A stretch of 64,000 nucleotides of DNA from Lentzea flava (lineage in GTDB: Bacteria > Actinomycetota > Actinomycetes > Mycobacteriales > Pseudonocardiaceae). Of the stretch, positions 34,425 through 41,780 are shown piece after piece. The position numbers and the translations under genes were made by a program. The stretch covers positions 1 to 64,000 of the forward strand of contig NZ_BMRE01000043.1 of assembly GCF_014648475.1 (NCBI RefSeq), read 5' to 3'. The notes below the pieces were generated by a model, which did not search any database, was not told where the DNA came from, and worked only from the letters and a program-made list of their open reading frames with translations. Numbering within the stretch: the first letter of the stretch is position 1; every line of letters begins with the position of its first letter.

Positions 34425-34879
34425 TGCGACTGGCGATCGTGCTCGCGGCGTTGCCCGTGGCGCTGATCCTGCACCTGGAGTCGGAGACGATCACGCCGTT
34501 GGTCATCGTCGTGGCGTTGACGGTGGTGTCGGTGCTGATGCCGGGCAGCGCGGGGCCGGCGTTGCTGATCGGCTACGCGGCGGTCGCGATGGCGTTCGGT
34601 GAGGGGCATCCGCTGCGGCTCGGGGTCCTGCTCATGATCCCGGCGCTGCACCTCATTCACGTGACGTCCGCACTCGCGGCGGTCGTTCCGGTGAAAACGA
34701 AAATCGAGCTCGTCGCTCTGAAAGCTCCGGCACGCCGGTTCGCCATTGTCCAGGCGATCTCATTCCTTGTCGCGGCGTTCGCCGCGATCGTCCCGTCCGG
34801 GCCTCCCACCGGGGTTGTCGAGCTCCTCGGACTGGGGGCTCTGACGGTCGTGATCGCGGTCGTGGCGCTGAGGATCTGA
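34418..34879 (+). CDS. Small polytopic membrane protein
   Basis: A 153-residue hydrophobic protein with about five membrane helices, for example LAIVLAALPVALILHL and LVIVVALTVVSVLM. It overlaps the DUF58 gene by seven bases and ends the operon. No family is recognised; association with MoxR/DUF58 is its only functional clue. Confidence 0.75.
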   Translation: MLMRLAIVLAALPVALILHLESETITPLVIVVALTVVSVLMPGSAGPALLIGYAAVAMAFGEGHPLRLGVLLMIPALHLIHVTSALAAVVPVKTKIELVALKAPARRFAIVQAISFLVAAFAAIVPSGPPTGVVELLGLGALTVVIAVVALRI

Positions 34880-35015
34880 ATCGCTCCTCTCAGCGAGTTT
34901 GGCTCGCGTTCACCCTGAAGCCCAGGTCACCCGGCTGGGTGTTGCGCATCACCTGGCGACGGTAGTCACAACGGGCCACTTGGACGCGCGAAAAAAGGGG
35001 TCTCGGTGCAACCAT

Positions 35016-36347
35016 ATGTGTATGGCTGCTGTGAAGTCGCAACCCACGCGGATCGTGATTGTCGGCGGTGGGTACGTCGGGATGTACACGGCTCTCGGAC
35101 TGCAGAAGAAACTGCGCTCCGGTGAGGCATCTGTCACCGTCATCGACCCGCAGCCGCACATGACCTACCAGCCCTTCCTGCCTGAGGCGGCGGCCGGCTC
35201 CATCGAGCCGCGCCACGTCGTCGCCCCCCTGCGCAAGGTGCTCAAGCGCTGCCACGTCGTCACCGGCCGCGTCACCAAGATCGAGCACGCGCGCAAGACC
35301 GTGACCGCCGAGCTGTCGGACGGCCACGTCGAGGAGATCGAGTACGACGTGCTCGTCTCCGCGCTGGGTGCGATCTCCCGCACGCTCCCGATCCCCGGCC
35401 TGGCCGAGGTCGGCATCGGCATGAAGACGATCGGTGAGGCGATCTACGTCCGCAACCACGTGCTCTCGCGCCTCGACCAGGCCGCCAGCACGAACGATGC
35501 GGACCTGCGCAAGCGCCTGCTCAGCTTCGTCGTCATCGGCGGTGGCTTCGCTGGCATCGAGACGCTCGCCGAGCTCGAGGACATGACGCGGTATGCGCTT
35601 CGGTACTACGAGGGCATCAAGCCCGAAGAGATGAACTGGGTCCTGGTCGAGGCCGCCGGCCGGATCATGCCCGAGGTGTCCGCGAAGCTCGGCGCGTGGA
35701 CCGTCGAGGCGCTCGAGAAGCGCGGCATCAAGATCTACCTCGACACCCGCGTGAAGTCGCTGGAGAACGGTCACGTCGTTCTCGACGACGGCACCGAGTT
35801 CGACTCCGACACCATCATCTGGACCGCCGGCATGAAGGCGAACCCGGTGCTGCGCAACACGGACCTCCCGCTCGACGAGCGCGGCCGCGTCCGGTGCACC
35901 GCCGCCATGCAGGTCCAGGGCCTCGACGGCGTGTGGGCCGCCGGTGACTGCTCCGCGGTGCCGGACCTCTCGCGCATCGAGGAGGACCCGACGGCGACGT
36001 GCGTGCCCAACGCGCAGCACGCCATCCGTCAGTCGAAGCTGCTCGCCAAGAACATCGTCGCGTCGCTGCGCGGCCAGAAGCCGAAGGACTACTTCCACAA
36101 GTACCTCGGCTCGGTTGCGGGCCTCGGCCTCTACAAGGGCGTCGCGGACGTGTTCGGCCTGCGCTTCAAGGGCCTGCCGGCGTGGTTCATGCACCGCAGC
36201 TACCACGTGGCGTTCATGCCGACCGTGAACCGCAAGCTGCGCGTGCTGATGGACTGGACGCAGGCGCTGTTCTACGGTCGCGAGGTCGTCGCGCTCGGTC
36301 AGATCAACGACCCGAAGTCGGAGTTCGACCGCGCTGTCCAGAGCTGA
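35016..36347 (+). CDS. ndh: Type II NADH dehydrogenase
   Basis: Single-subunit, non-proton-pumping NADH:menaquinone oxidoreductase on the cytoplasmic membrane face, 443 residues. The FAD-binding fold starts RIVIVGGGYVGMYTALGL; the NAD-binding fold contains FVVIGGGFAGIETLAEL; the second FAD motif is GLDGVWAAGDCSAV; and TYQPFLPEAAAGSIEPRH is typical of NDH-2 quinone-site flanks. ATG 35016 and ATG 35022 are both possible; AAAAAAGGGG upstream (34991-35000) is slightly far from either. A perfect 18-bp hairpin begins in the stop codon. Confidence 0.93.
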   Translation: MCMAAVKSQPTRIVIVGGGYVGMYTALGLQKKLRSGEASVTVIDPQPHMTYQPFLPEAAAGSIEPRHVVAPLRKVLKRCHVVTGRVTKIEHARKTVTAELSDGHVEEIEYDVLVSALGAISRTLPIPGLAEVGIGMKTIGEAIYVRNHVLSRLDQAASTNDADLRKRLLSFVVIGGGFAGIETLAELEDMTRYALRYYEGIKPEEMNWVLVEAAGRIMPEVSAKLGAWTVEALEKRGIKIYLDTRVKSLENGHVVLDDGTEFDSDTIIWTAGMKANPVLRNTDLPLDERGRVRCTAAMQVQGLDGVWAAGDCSAVPDLSRIEEDPTATCVPNAQHAIRQSKLLAKNIVASLRGQKPKDYFHKYLGSVAGLGLYKGVADVFGLRFKGLPAWFMHRSYHVAFMPTVNRKLRVLMDWTQALFYGREVVALGQINDPKSEFDRAVQS

Positions 36348-36389
36348 CGTTGTCGACACACGAGCGCTTTTCTCGTGTGTCGACAACGT
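36347..36389 (+). terminator. Perfect 18-bp hairpin after ndh
   Basis: ACGTTGTCGACACACGAG and its exact reverse complement enclose the loop CGCTTTT. It starts at the last base of the ndh stop codon. No T-run follows, as is common for high-GC actinomycete terminators. Confidence 0.85.
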
Positions 36390-36443
36390 CCGACCGCTTC
36401 TAGAAGTGTCACTGCTGATTGTTTACTCTGTGTGAGTGGTGAG

Positions 36444-36473
36444 GTGCCCCGAGCGTTATCACGTTCGGGGCAC
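36444..36473. terminator. Second hairpin in the ndh-peptide gene gap
   Basis: GTGCCCCGAGCG pairs with CGTTCGGGGCAC (one G-T pair) around the loop TTATCA, followed by TTCGTTGG. Together with the hairpin at 36347 it insulates the peptide/ATP-grasp locus from ndh transcription. Confidence 0.65.
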
Positions 36474-36532
36474 TTCGTTGGTCCGGAGGCGGAACTTAAG
36501 CGCCCAATCGGAGTAAAGCTCACAGGGCTGCC

Positions 36533-36561
36533 TTGACATTGCGTTACGTGAACCAGAGACT
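36533..36561 (+). promoter_or_regulatory. Candidate sigma-70-type promoter for the peptide/ATP-grasp genes
   Basis: A perfect TTGACA -35 box (36533-36538) is followed 17 bp later by GAGACT (36556-36561), a weak -10 match. The start of transcription would be near 36568, about 50 bp before the peptide gene. The -35 is clear; the -10 assignment is tentative. Confidence 0.45.
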
Positions 36562-36619
36562 ACCGCTGGTGCATCACCTGAATGCGTGATTCGCCTGTGT
36601 GGGGAGAGAGGTGATCCCG

Positions 36620-36742
36620 ATGTCTCTCGAGGAGCTGGCCGCACAGCTTCGTCGTGGCGAGATCGAGGACCCCGCGTTGGCGCAGTACGCCGCAGAGTAC
36701 GCGCAGGCGGGGAAGAGTTTCCGCAGCAAGAAGGACGATTGA
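36620..36742 (+). CDS. Candidate graspetide-like RiPP precursor peptide (40 aa)
   Basis: A 40-residue peptide starting MSLEELAAQLRRGEIEDPAL and ending AGKSFRSKKDD. The first ~29 residues are charged and helix-forming, like a RiPP leader; the tail GKSFRSKKDD places Lys and Ser nucleophiles next to two terminal Asp residues, the chemistry used by ATP-grasp ligases to make side-chain ester or amide rings in graspetides. Its ribosome site, GAGGTGATCC (36608-36617), matches ten bases of the anti-Shine-Dalgarno complement, which fixes ATG 36620 as the start and predicts strong translation. The stop overlaps the ATP-grasp gene (TTGA). Precursor function is inference. Confidence 0.7.
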   Translation: MSLEELAAQLRRGEIEDPALAQYAAEYAQAGKSFRSKKDD

Positions 36743-37842
36743 GCAGGTCGGCTGACGGGCGGGTGCCGGGTGCCCCGTCCGAGGCTGCCAGGCCGTTGCT
36801 GCTGCAGGGCCAGGACTACCTCTTCCGCTCGCCGCCCAAGTGCCTGGACTTCCAGGAACAGGTGCACCGCCTCGGCATGGTCGACGAGGGCGACGGCAAC
36901 CCGCAGCCGTGCGTCCTCGTGCTGGCGCGCGCCGCCGACATGGAGATGAACGAGCTTTCCATCGCACTGGCCGAACGCGGCATCCGCATGGCCCGCATCG
37001 ACGCCGACCGCTGCGTCGACCTCCCGCTGTCGGTCTACACCGACCAGCCCCTGATCGAACTCGACCGCTGGCTGCTGCGCCCCCTGCTGGTCTGGCGCCG
37101 CCACTTCGAGCTCTCCGCGGTCCCCGTGGAGCCGGGAACCCTCGCCGGCGCCTACGCGGTCGACCAGTGGGCCTCAGCGGCCAACTGGCTGTCCTCCCGC
37201 TCCGACTGGGCCCACGTGAACCCGTCGCGCTTTTCGACGCACCTGGACCGTTTGACGCAGCTTTCCGACGCATCTGCTTTCGGCTTGCGTGTGCCACGCA
37301 CGGCCGTGACGACCCGTCCAGGCCGTACGCGCCCAGGCGGCGCCCATTGCATCGTGAAGACCGCAGGCCGCCATCTGCTCGAGCCACGCCCCGGCGTGCA
37401 ACACGGCCTGTTCCCGCGCCCTCTGGAGACGTCCCGCGCCTCCGACGCCCCCGAGCCCGCACCCGTGATCGTGCAGGAGTACGTGCCGTCCGACACCGAA
37501 CTGCGCGTGTTCGTCGTGGGCGAGCGGTGCCTGGCCTACCAGGTCGACAAGCTCGACCCCGCCCAGCTGTGGGTCGACCCCGACGCCGTCCGCGTGACGC
37601 CGACGTCGATCTCCTCCTCCCTGTCGGACCGCCTGCTCGCGCTGGCCAGGCACTGGCGCGTCCAGGTGGCGGCCTTCGACCTGCTCGTCACGGGCACCGA
37701 CCACGTGTTCCTGGAGATCAACGTCAACTGCGACTGGCGCTGGTTCGAGCACCGCGCGGGCGACAACTCGGTCTCCGCGGCCGTGCACGACTGGGTGGCG
37801 CTGCGCTTCAAGGAGCTGCTCGGCGCGGGGAGGGCACGCTGA
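36739..37842 (+). CDS. ATP-grasp ligase, graspetide-maturase-like
   Basis: ATP-grasp fold ligase of 367 residues. Motifs match the microviridin-type peptide ligases (MvdC/MvdD): HCIVKTAGRHLLEP supplies an ATP-binding Lys, VIVQEYVPSDTELRVFVVGE the adenine-hinge and following strand, and VFLEINVNCDWRWFE the Mg-binding Glu/Asn, close to the FLEINPNGQW.W.E signature. It starts at TTG 36739, overlapping the peptide gene stop by four bases, so the two are translationally coupled. No acetyltransferase, protease or transporter is adjacent, unlike classical clusters. Alternative: a RimK-like ligase with another substrate. Confidence 0.8.
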   Translation: MSRSADGRVPGAPSEAARPLLLQGQDYLFRSPPKCLDFQEQVHRLGMVDEGDGNPQPCVLVLARAADMEMNELSIALAERGIRMARIDADRCVDLPLSVYTDQPLIELDRWLLRPLLVWRRHFELSAVPVEPGTLAGAYAVDQWASAANWLSSRSDWAHVNPSRFSTHLDRLTQLSDASAFGLRVPRTAVTTRPGRTRPGGAHCIVKTAGRHLLEPRPGVQHGLFPRPLETSRASDAPEPAPVIVQEYVPSDTELRVFVVGERCLAYQVDKLDPAQLWVDPDAVRVTPTSISSSLSDRLLALARHWRVQVAAFDLLVTGTDHVFLEINVNCDWRWFEHRAGDNSVSAAVHDWVALRFKELLGAGRAR

Positions 37843-37961
37843 TGTTCGGGTCCGTTCGACGCTTACCGAATTGCTCGCTCTAGTCCAATTCGCTGGGCCG
37901 TGCGGGCGAGAAAAGACCATCCGCTCACACAAGCCGACGATCAAGGCCTAGGCTCCCCGTC

Positions 37962-38038
37962 GCCCCCGTAGCCCAATCGGTAGAGGCAGGTCCCTTAAAA
38001 GGATCACAGTACGGGTTCGAATCCCGTCGGGGGCACCA
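37962..38038 (+). tRNA. tRNA with UAA anticodon, class I (short variable loop)
   Basis: A cloverleaf can be drawn: 7-bp acceptor GCCCCCG/CGGGGGC, 3-bp D stem GCC/GGC, anticodon stem GGTCC/GGATC with loop CTTAAAA (anticodon TAA at 37996-37998), variable loop ACAGT, T arm ACGGG-TTCGAAT-CCCGT, discriminator A and encoded CCA. The anticodon would read UUA (Leu), but leucine tRNAs are class II with a long variable arm, and this one has five bases. It lies 120 bp after the ATP-grasp gene. Confidence 0.85.
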
Positions 38039-38453
38039 TCGTGGATGTGGTGCCTGAACAGGCATTTTGCGCTTCCTCGGCACGGCTTTGCCGCCCCGTT
38101 CGGCGGTACCCGCTACCTCCGAAAGGAGCTTGGAGGGGAGCCGGAGAGTAACCAGAAGTTGATCATGGTCATCGTCAGGTGGACGCTGACCTGAGTGATC
38201 TTGGTCGGATATCGTCGCAGCAGGTCAAGGGGCATGGGAGCGCACCCAGCCGTGCCGGGCGTTCCGCAGTGGCTTGTTTGGCCCCGGCGTGTCGAGCGGT
38301 GTGGTTTTCGTCACGGCGTTGGAAGGCTTGAGAAGTGCTCTGGCGTGCGCTGGTTCCGACTCGACGACCTGCCGGGCCGGACTGATCGAGCACGCCGGCG
38401 TCCGGGCTCGCCAATGTCGCTGGGTACGCGTTCGGGACGCACGGTTGGGGTGT
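38039..38453. other. Gene-free stretch after the tRNA
   Basis: About 415 bp with no convincing gene on either strand. A minus-strand stretch near 38150-38215 reads YPTKITQVSVHLTMTMINF, which might be the end of a decayed gene, but no family is recognised. I see no integrase and no repeat of the tRNA 3' end, so no integrated element is supported. Confidence 0.5.
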
Positions 38454-38493
38454 GAGGTAGTGGCAGGCCGGGGCTCCGGCCTGCCACTACCTC
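38454..38493. terminator. Perfect 18-bp terminator hairpin
   Basis: GAGGTAGTGGCAGGCCGG and its exact reverse complement enclose the loop GGCT. It lies five bases past the end of the minus-strand membrane-peptide gene and would terminate that operon. Confidence 0.85.
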
Positions 38494-38498
38494 GTTCG

Positions 38499-38669
38499 TC
38501 ATCGGCTCAGCAGCACGGGAACCGCTTCCGGCCCGTGGGTCAGCGCCAGCGTGATGATCCCCAAGGTGATCAGGAGCAGCAGGAGCCGGCGGAACGGCTC
38601 ACGCCGATCGAGCAGGTCCCAGAAGGTCGTCCGCCGCTGCGGCGGGCGGTGCGGGTTAGGGTTGGGCAC
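38499..38669 (-). CDS. Small single-pass membrane protein
   Basis: A 56-residue protein: a Pro/Arg-rich cytoplasmic part (NPHRPPQRRTTFWDLLDRRE), one membrane helix (RLLLLLITLGIITLAL) and a short outer tail. GTG 38669 is preceded by AAGGAA six bases upstream. It follows the helical regulator-like gene on the same strand with an 82-bp gap and ends just before a strong terminator. No family is recognised. Confidence 0.65.
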   Translation of the reverse strand: MPNPNPHRPPQRRTTFWDLLDRREPFRRLLLLLITLGIITLALTHGPEAVPVLLSR

Positions 38670-38751
38670 GCGGATTTCCTTCTCTGACGAGCGGTCGGGG
38701 TGGTTTCGCGATCGCGGCGGTCGCGTTGTGCAAGAACGCGGCCGCCGCACC

Positions 38752-39324
38752 TCAGTCGGTCATCGGTCGGGTCTCCTTGATCTGGCCGACGAGGTCGTCG
38801 GCGAGCTGGGTCATGAGCGCCTGGCGAGCCTCCGGCGGCAGCGCCTGTGCCGCGTTGAAGGCCTGTTCGGCGGGCGTGTGGTCGCGACGGCCCTTCACGA
38901 GCCACGCGAGAACCAGAACCTTGTCGTCGTGCGGCAGGGCGGCGACCTGCTTTCGCACCGCGTCGGGGTCGGATGGCTGTACCGACCTGCGGTGCACACG
39001 CTCTTGTGTCGCGCTGAACGGCGGTGCGGCGCGGACTAGTTGTGCGGTGCGGCGTTCCTGGGCGTTCCAGACTGGAGTTCCGATCGTCGTGAGTCGGAGT
39101 TCCTCGGTCGACAGCGTCGGGTCTTCCCTGCTCGTTTCGAGAACCCAGCCGTAATCACGCAGGTCTCGCATCCGTCGAGCGATCTGCGCGACCCCTGGGA
39201 ACGCGTCCCGTAGATCCTTTTGCGTGAACGTGTTGCCCTGGCCTACCTCCGTGGCCAACCACAGGGCGACCCGCACCATCGAGCCCAGGTTGAGCCTCGG
39301 GTCGTTCCAACGTGGCAGGCTCAC
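38752..39324 (-). CDS. Uncharacterised protein with winged-helix-like N-terminus
   Basis: A 190-residue protein I do not recognise. The N-terminal half reads like a winged-helix or phage-associated DNA-binding domain (FTQKDLRDAFPGVAQIARRM then RDLRDYGWVLETSREDPTL). The C-terminal half is helical and charged (KQVAALPHDDKVLVLAWLVKG). GTG 39324 begins directly after an unusual array of phased TGCCA-like repeats (39336-39390), which could be its operator. A small membrane protein gene follows. Confidence 0.65.
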   Translation of the reverse strand: MSLPRWNDPRLNLGSMVRVALWLATEVGQGNTFTQKDLRDAFPGVAQIARRMRDLRDYGWVLETSREDPTLSTEELRLTTIGTPVWNAQERRTAQLVRAAPPFSATQERVHRRSVQPSDPDAVRKQVAALPHDDKVLVLAWLVKGRRDHTPAEQAFNAAQALPPEARQALMTQLADDLVGQIKETRPMTD

Positions 39325-39335
39325 GGCAACTCCAC

Positions 39336-39390
39336 TGGCGGGTTTCGGCAGAGTATGGCAAATAGTGGCAGACTTTGGCAGGGGGTGGCA
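39336..39390 (-). repeat. Six helically phased TGCCA-like direct repeats
   Basis: Reading the plus strand, TGGCG (39336), CGGCA (39346), TGGCA (39356), TGGCA (39366), TGGCA (39376) and TGGCA (39386) recur every 10 bp exactly; the other five bases of each unit vary. On the coding strand of the downstream gene this is TGCCA x6 from about -12 to -66 of its GTG. One-turn spacing puts all copies on the same DNA face, suggesting cooperative head-to-tail protein binding. Confidence 0.8.
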
Positions 39391-39405
39391 AGCTTGTTTG
39401 CCGGG

Positions 39406-40083
39406 TCACCAGGTCGGACGGGCCGTCACGCCGCCGTCGACGACCAGGTCGTGGCCCGTGATCCACGACGCCAGGTCGCTCGCCAGGAACACGCACGCGT
39501 TGCCGACGTCCTCCGGCGTGCCCAGCCGCCGCAACGGCGCCGCCGCCTCCCACCGCGCAACACCTTCCGGCCACTCCGAGGAGATGCCCGGCCGGGAGAT
39601 CAGCCCTGGCGAGACGGTGTTCACGCGGATGCCGCGCGGGCCGTACTCCAGGGCCGCCGCACGGGCGTGCATGATCAGCGCGGCCTTCGAGGCGGCGTAG
39701 TGGGCGTGGCCCGGTGCCGGGTGCGAGCCCTCGATGGACGCGATGTGCGTGATCGAGCTGACCTGAAAACGCACTGCCGCCTGGGTGACGGCGAACGGGC
39801 CGGTCAGGTTGGTGTCCACAACGGACTGCCACTGCGCAACAGTCATGTCCGGCAACGGTTCCACGGGTTGCACGCCCGCGTTGTTGACGACCGCGTCCAG
39901 CCTCCCGTGCACAGCAGCCGCGTCGGCGACCACGCGAACAGCCGAGGTGCGCAGGTCGCCGTCCGCGCGGCCGCGGTGGCGGACGACCACGGCGCCGGCG
40001 GCTTCGAACCGCGCGACGATGCCCGCGCCCAGACCGCCGCCCGCGCCGGTGACCAGGACGACCTTGCCGCTGAGATCGATCAC
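39406..40083 (-). CDS. SDR-family oxidoreductase
   Basis: Short-chain dehydrogenase/reductase of 225 residues: cofactor motif TGAGGGLGAG, NNAG in VVNNAGVQPVEP, catalytic Tyr/Lys in YAASK and closing HDLVVDGGVTARPTW. The GTG start at 40083 overlaps the stop of the upstream phosphatase gene by four bases. A longer in-frame start upstream would lie inside that gene. Pairing with an inositol-monophosphatase-type enzyme suggests sugar or polyol metabolism, but the substrate is unknown. Confidence 0.88.
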   Translation of the reverse strand: MIDLSGKVVLVTGAGGGLGAGIVARFEAAGAVVVRHRGRADGDLRTSAVRVVADAAAVHGRLDAVVNNAGVQPVEPLPDMTVAQWQSVVDTNLTGPFAVTQAAVRFQVSSITHIASIEGSHPAPGHAHYAASKAALIMHARAAALEYGPRGIRVNTVSPGLISRPGISSEWPEGVARWEAAAPLRRLGTPEDVGNACVFLASDLASWITGHDLVVDGGVTARPTW

Positions 40084-40835
40084 GAGACGATGCCCTCCAG
40101 CCGTTCGACCAACCACGGCACGATCTCACCTCGGCCCGCCACGAAGCCGTCGCGGCCGACGTCGACGAACTCGCCGCCGGACGCGCGGACGAGGACCGCG
40201 CCCGCCGCCACGTCCCACGGGTGGATGCCCAGGTTCGCCGCCGCGTCCGCCCTGCCCGCCGCGACCCAGGCGAGCGACAGGGCGGTCACGTACACGCGGC
40301 GCACGTCCGCGATGGTCATCAGCTCGCCGAGAAATTCCATCTCGCCGCTGTAAGCGCTGCCGGGCAACGGGATGTCGGTCAGCACGAGCGGCCGCGGGCT
40401 CACGCCCGGAGTGATCGTCAGGCCGGACGAGCGGACCGAGAAGGGCACGTCCAGCGCGGCGGTGAAGAGCTCGTCGCGGAACGGGTCCAGCACGCAGCCC
40501 GCGACCAGCGAGCCGTCGACGGCGGCCGCCACCGAGATGCAGGACAACGGTATGCCGCGCACGAAGTTCCGCGTGCCGTCGATCGGGTCGACGTACCAGG
40601 TGATCCGCGCGGACGACGACCCGAGCTCCTCGCCGACCACCGCCGAGCCGGGGGCACCGGCCGTCAACGAGGCGCGCAGGAACGTCTCCACCTCCAGATC
40701 GGCCGAGCTGACCTGATCGAACGTGCCCTTCAGGGCGACGTCGACGCGAGCCTCGTGCAGCAGCTTGGCGGCGTCCACGCACGACTGCGTGGCCAGAGCG
40801 AGCAGATCCCCAGGAGTCACGGGGCCCATTGTCAT
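40080..40835 (-). CDS. Inositol monophosphatase-family phosphatase
   Basis: Mg-dependent phosphatase of 251 residues with the family's metal-binding residues in VVGEELG, DPIDGTRNFVRG and IHPWDVAAG. Family members hydrolyse inositol-1-phosphate, histidinol phosphate or related sugar phosphates. GTGA overlap with the SDR gene indicates a two-gene operon. Residues at the substrate-specific positions cannot be assigned by eye. Confidence 0.9.
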   Translation of the reverse strand: MTMGPVTPGDLLALATQSCVDAAKLLHEARVDVALKGTFDQVSSADLEVETFLRASLTAGAPGSAVVGEELGSSSARITWYVDPIDGTRNFVRGIPLSCISVAAAVDGSLVAGCVLDPFRDELFTAALDVPFSVRSSGLTITPGVSPRPLVLTDIPLPGSAYSGEMEFLGELMTIADVRRVYVTALSLAWVAAGRADAAANLGIHPWDVAAGAVLVRASGGEFVDVGRDGFVAGRGEIVPWLVERLEGIVS

Positions 40836-40937
40836 CTGTCACAAACACGACGGGGTGAGTCTGGGCAACGTCCAACGCGCGGCAGTGACCTGAGCCACCA
40901 CGATGAGCTGACCTGACGATGATGTTGGAGGTTCGGG

Positions 40938-41780
40938 ATGCGAATCGTGGCCGGGTTGGCGTTCGTCGCGGCATTGGTCGCTGGAACAACCGCCGCACAC
41001 GCGGACACACTCGAGTACGTGGCGATGGGTGACTCGGCGGCGGCCGGTCCGCTGATCCCGAACCAGGACCCGGCGCTGTGGTGCCTGCGCAGCGACCAGA
41101 ACTACCCGCGGGTGGCCGCGAAGAAGCTCGGGGCCCAGCTCACCGACGTGACCTGTTCCGGGGCCAAGACCGAGGACTTCAGCGGGCGGCAGTTCGGGTT
41201 CGTGGCGCCGCAGTACGACGCGTTGAAGCCGAGCACCGACCTCGTGTCGATCACCATCGGCGGCAACGACGTCGGGCTCGTGCAGACCGCGTTGAGTTGC
41301 ATCAACCTGTTCCCGGAGCCTGTCGGCCTTTCGTGCAAGGACCGGCTGACGGCGAACGGCGACCAGGTGGCCGCGGCCGTCGAGAAGTGGGCGCCCGAGT
41401 TCGGTGCGGCGCTGGACGAGATCAAGCGGCGCGCGCCGCACGCGCAGATCGTGGTCACGGGCTACGGCACGTACATCCGGCCCGGCGGGTGCCATCCGGT
41501 CCAGCCGATCTGGGCTCGTGACGGTGACTACCTGCAGGCTTCGGTGAACCTGCTGAGCGCCACCGCCAAGGCCGAGGCGGTCAAGCGCGGCGCGACGTTC
41601 GTCGATCTCGCGGCGGTCAGCGTCGGGCACGACACCTGTGCCGCGCCCGCGGACCGGTACCTGGAGGGCCTGGTTCCGACCTCCATCGCCGCGCCGCTGC
41701 ACCCGAACGCCGCCGGCATGGCCGCGTTCGGCGCTACGGTCGCGCTCGCCGTGCAGCAAGCGCGGCAGCCAGCAGCGTGA
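40938..41780 (+). CDS. Secreted SGNH/GDSL esterase
   Basis: SGNH-hydrolase of 280 residues with a Sec signal peptide ending near AHA (residue 21). Block I is VAMGDSAAAG (nucleophile Ser; GDSA rather than GDSL), block III is IGGNDVG and block V contains the Asp-His as PLHPNAAGM. Several Cys residues suggest disulphides, as in related extracellular lipases of Streptomyces. The 3' end overlaps the converging PucR gene by 47 bp. Confidence 0.88.
   Translation: MRIVAGLAFVAALVAGTTAAHADTLEYVAMGDSAAAGPLIPNQDPALWCLRSDQNYPRVAAKKLGAQLTDVTCSGAKTEDFSGRQFGFVAPQYDALKPSTDLVSITIGGNDVGLVQTALSCINLFPEPVGLSCKDRLTANGDQVAAAVEKWAPEFGAALDEIKRRAPHAQIVVTGYGTYIRPGGCHPVQPIWARDGDYLQASVNLLSATAKAEAVKRGATFVDLAAVSVGHDTCAAPADRYLEGLVPTSIAAPLHPNAAGMAAFGATVALAVQQARQPAA

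Noticed and set aside
37962..38500. Integration site of a mobile element at the tRNA gene
   Set aside because: No integrase gene follows and I found no second copy of the tRNA 3' end within the window.
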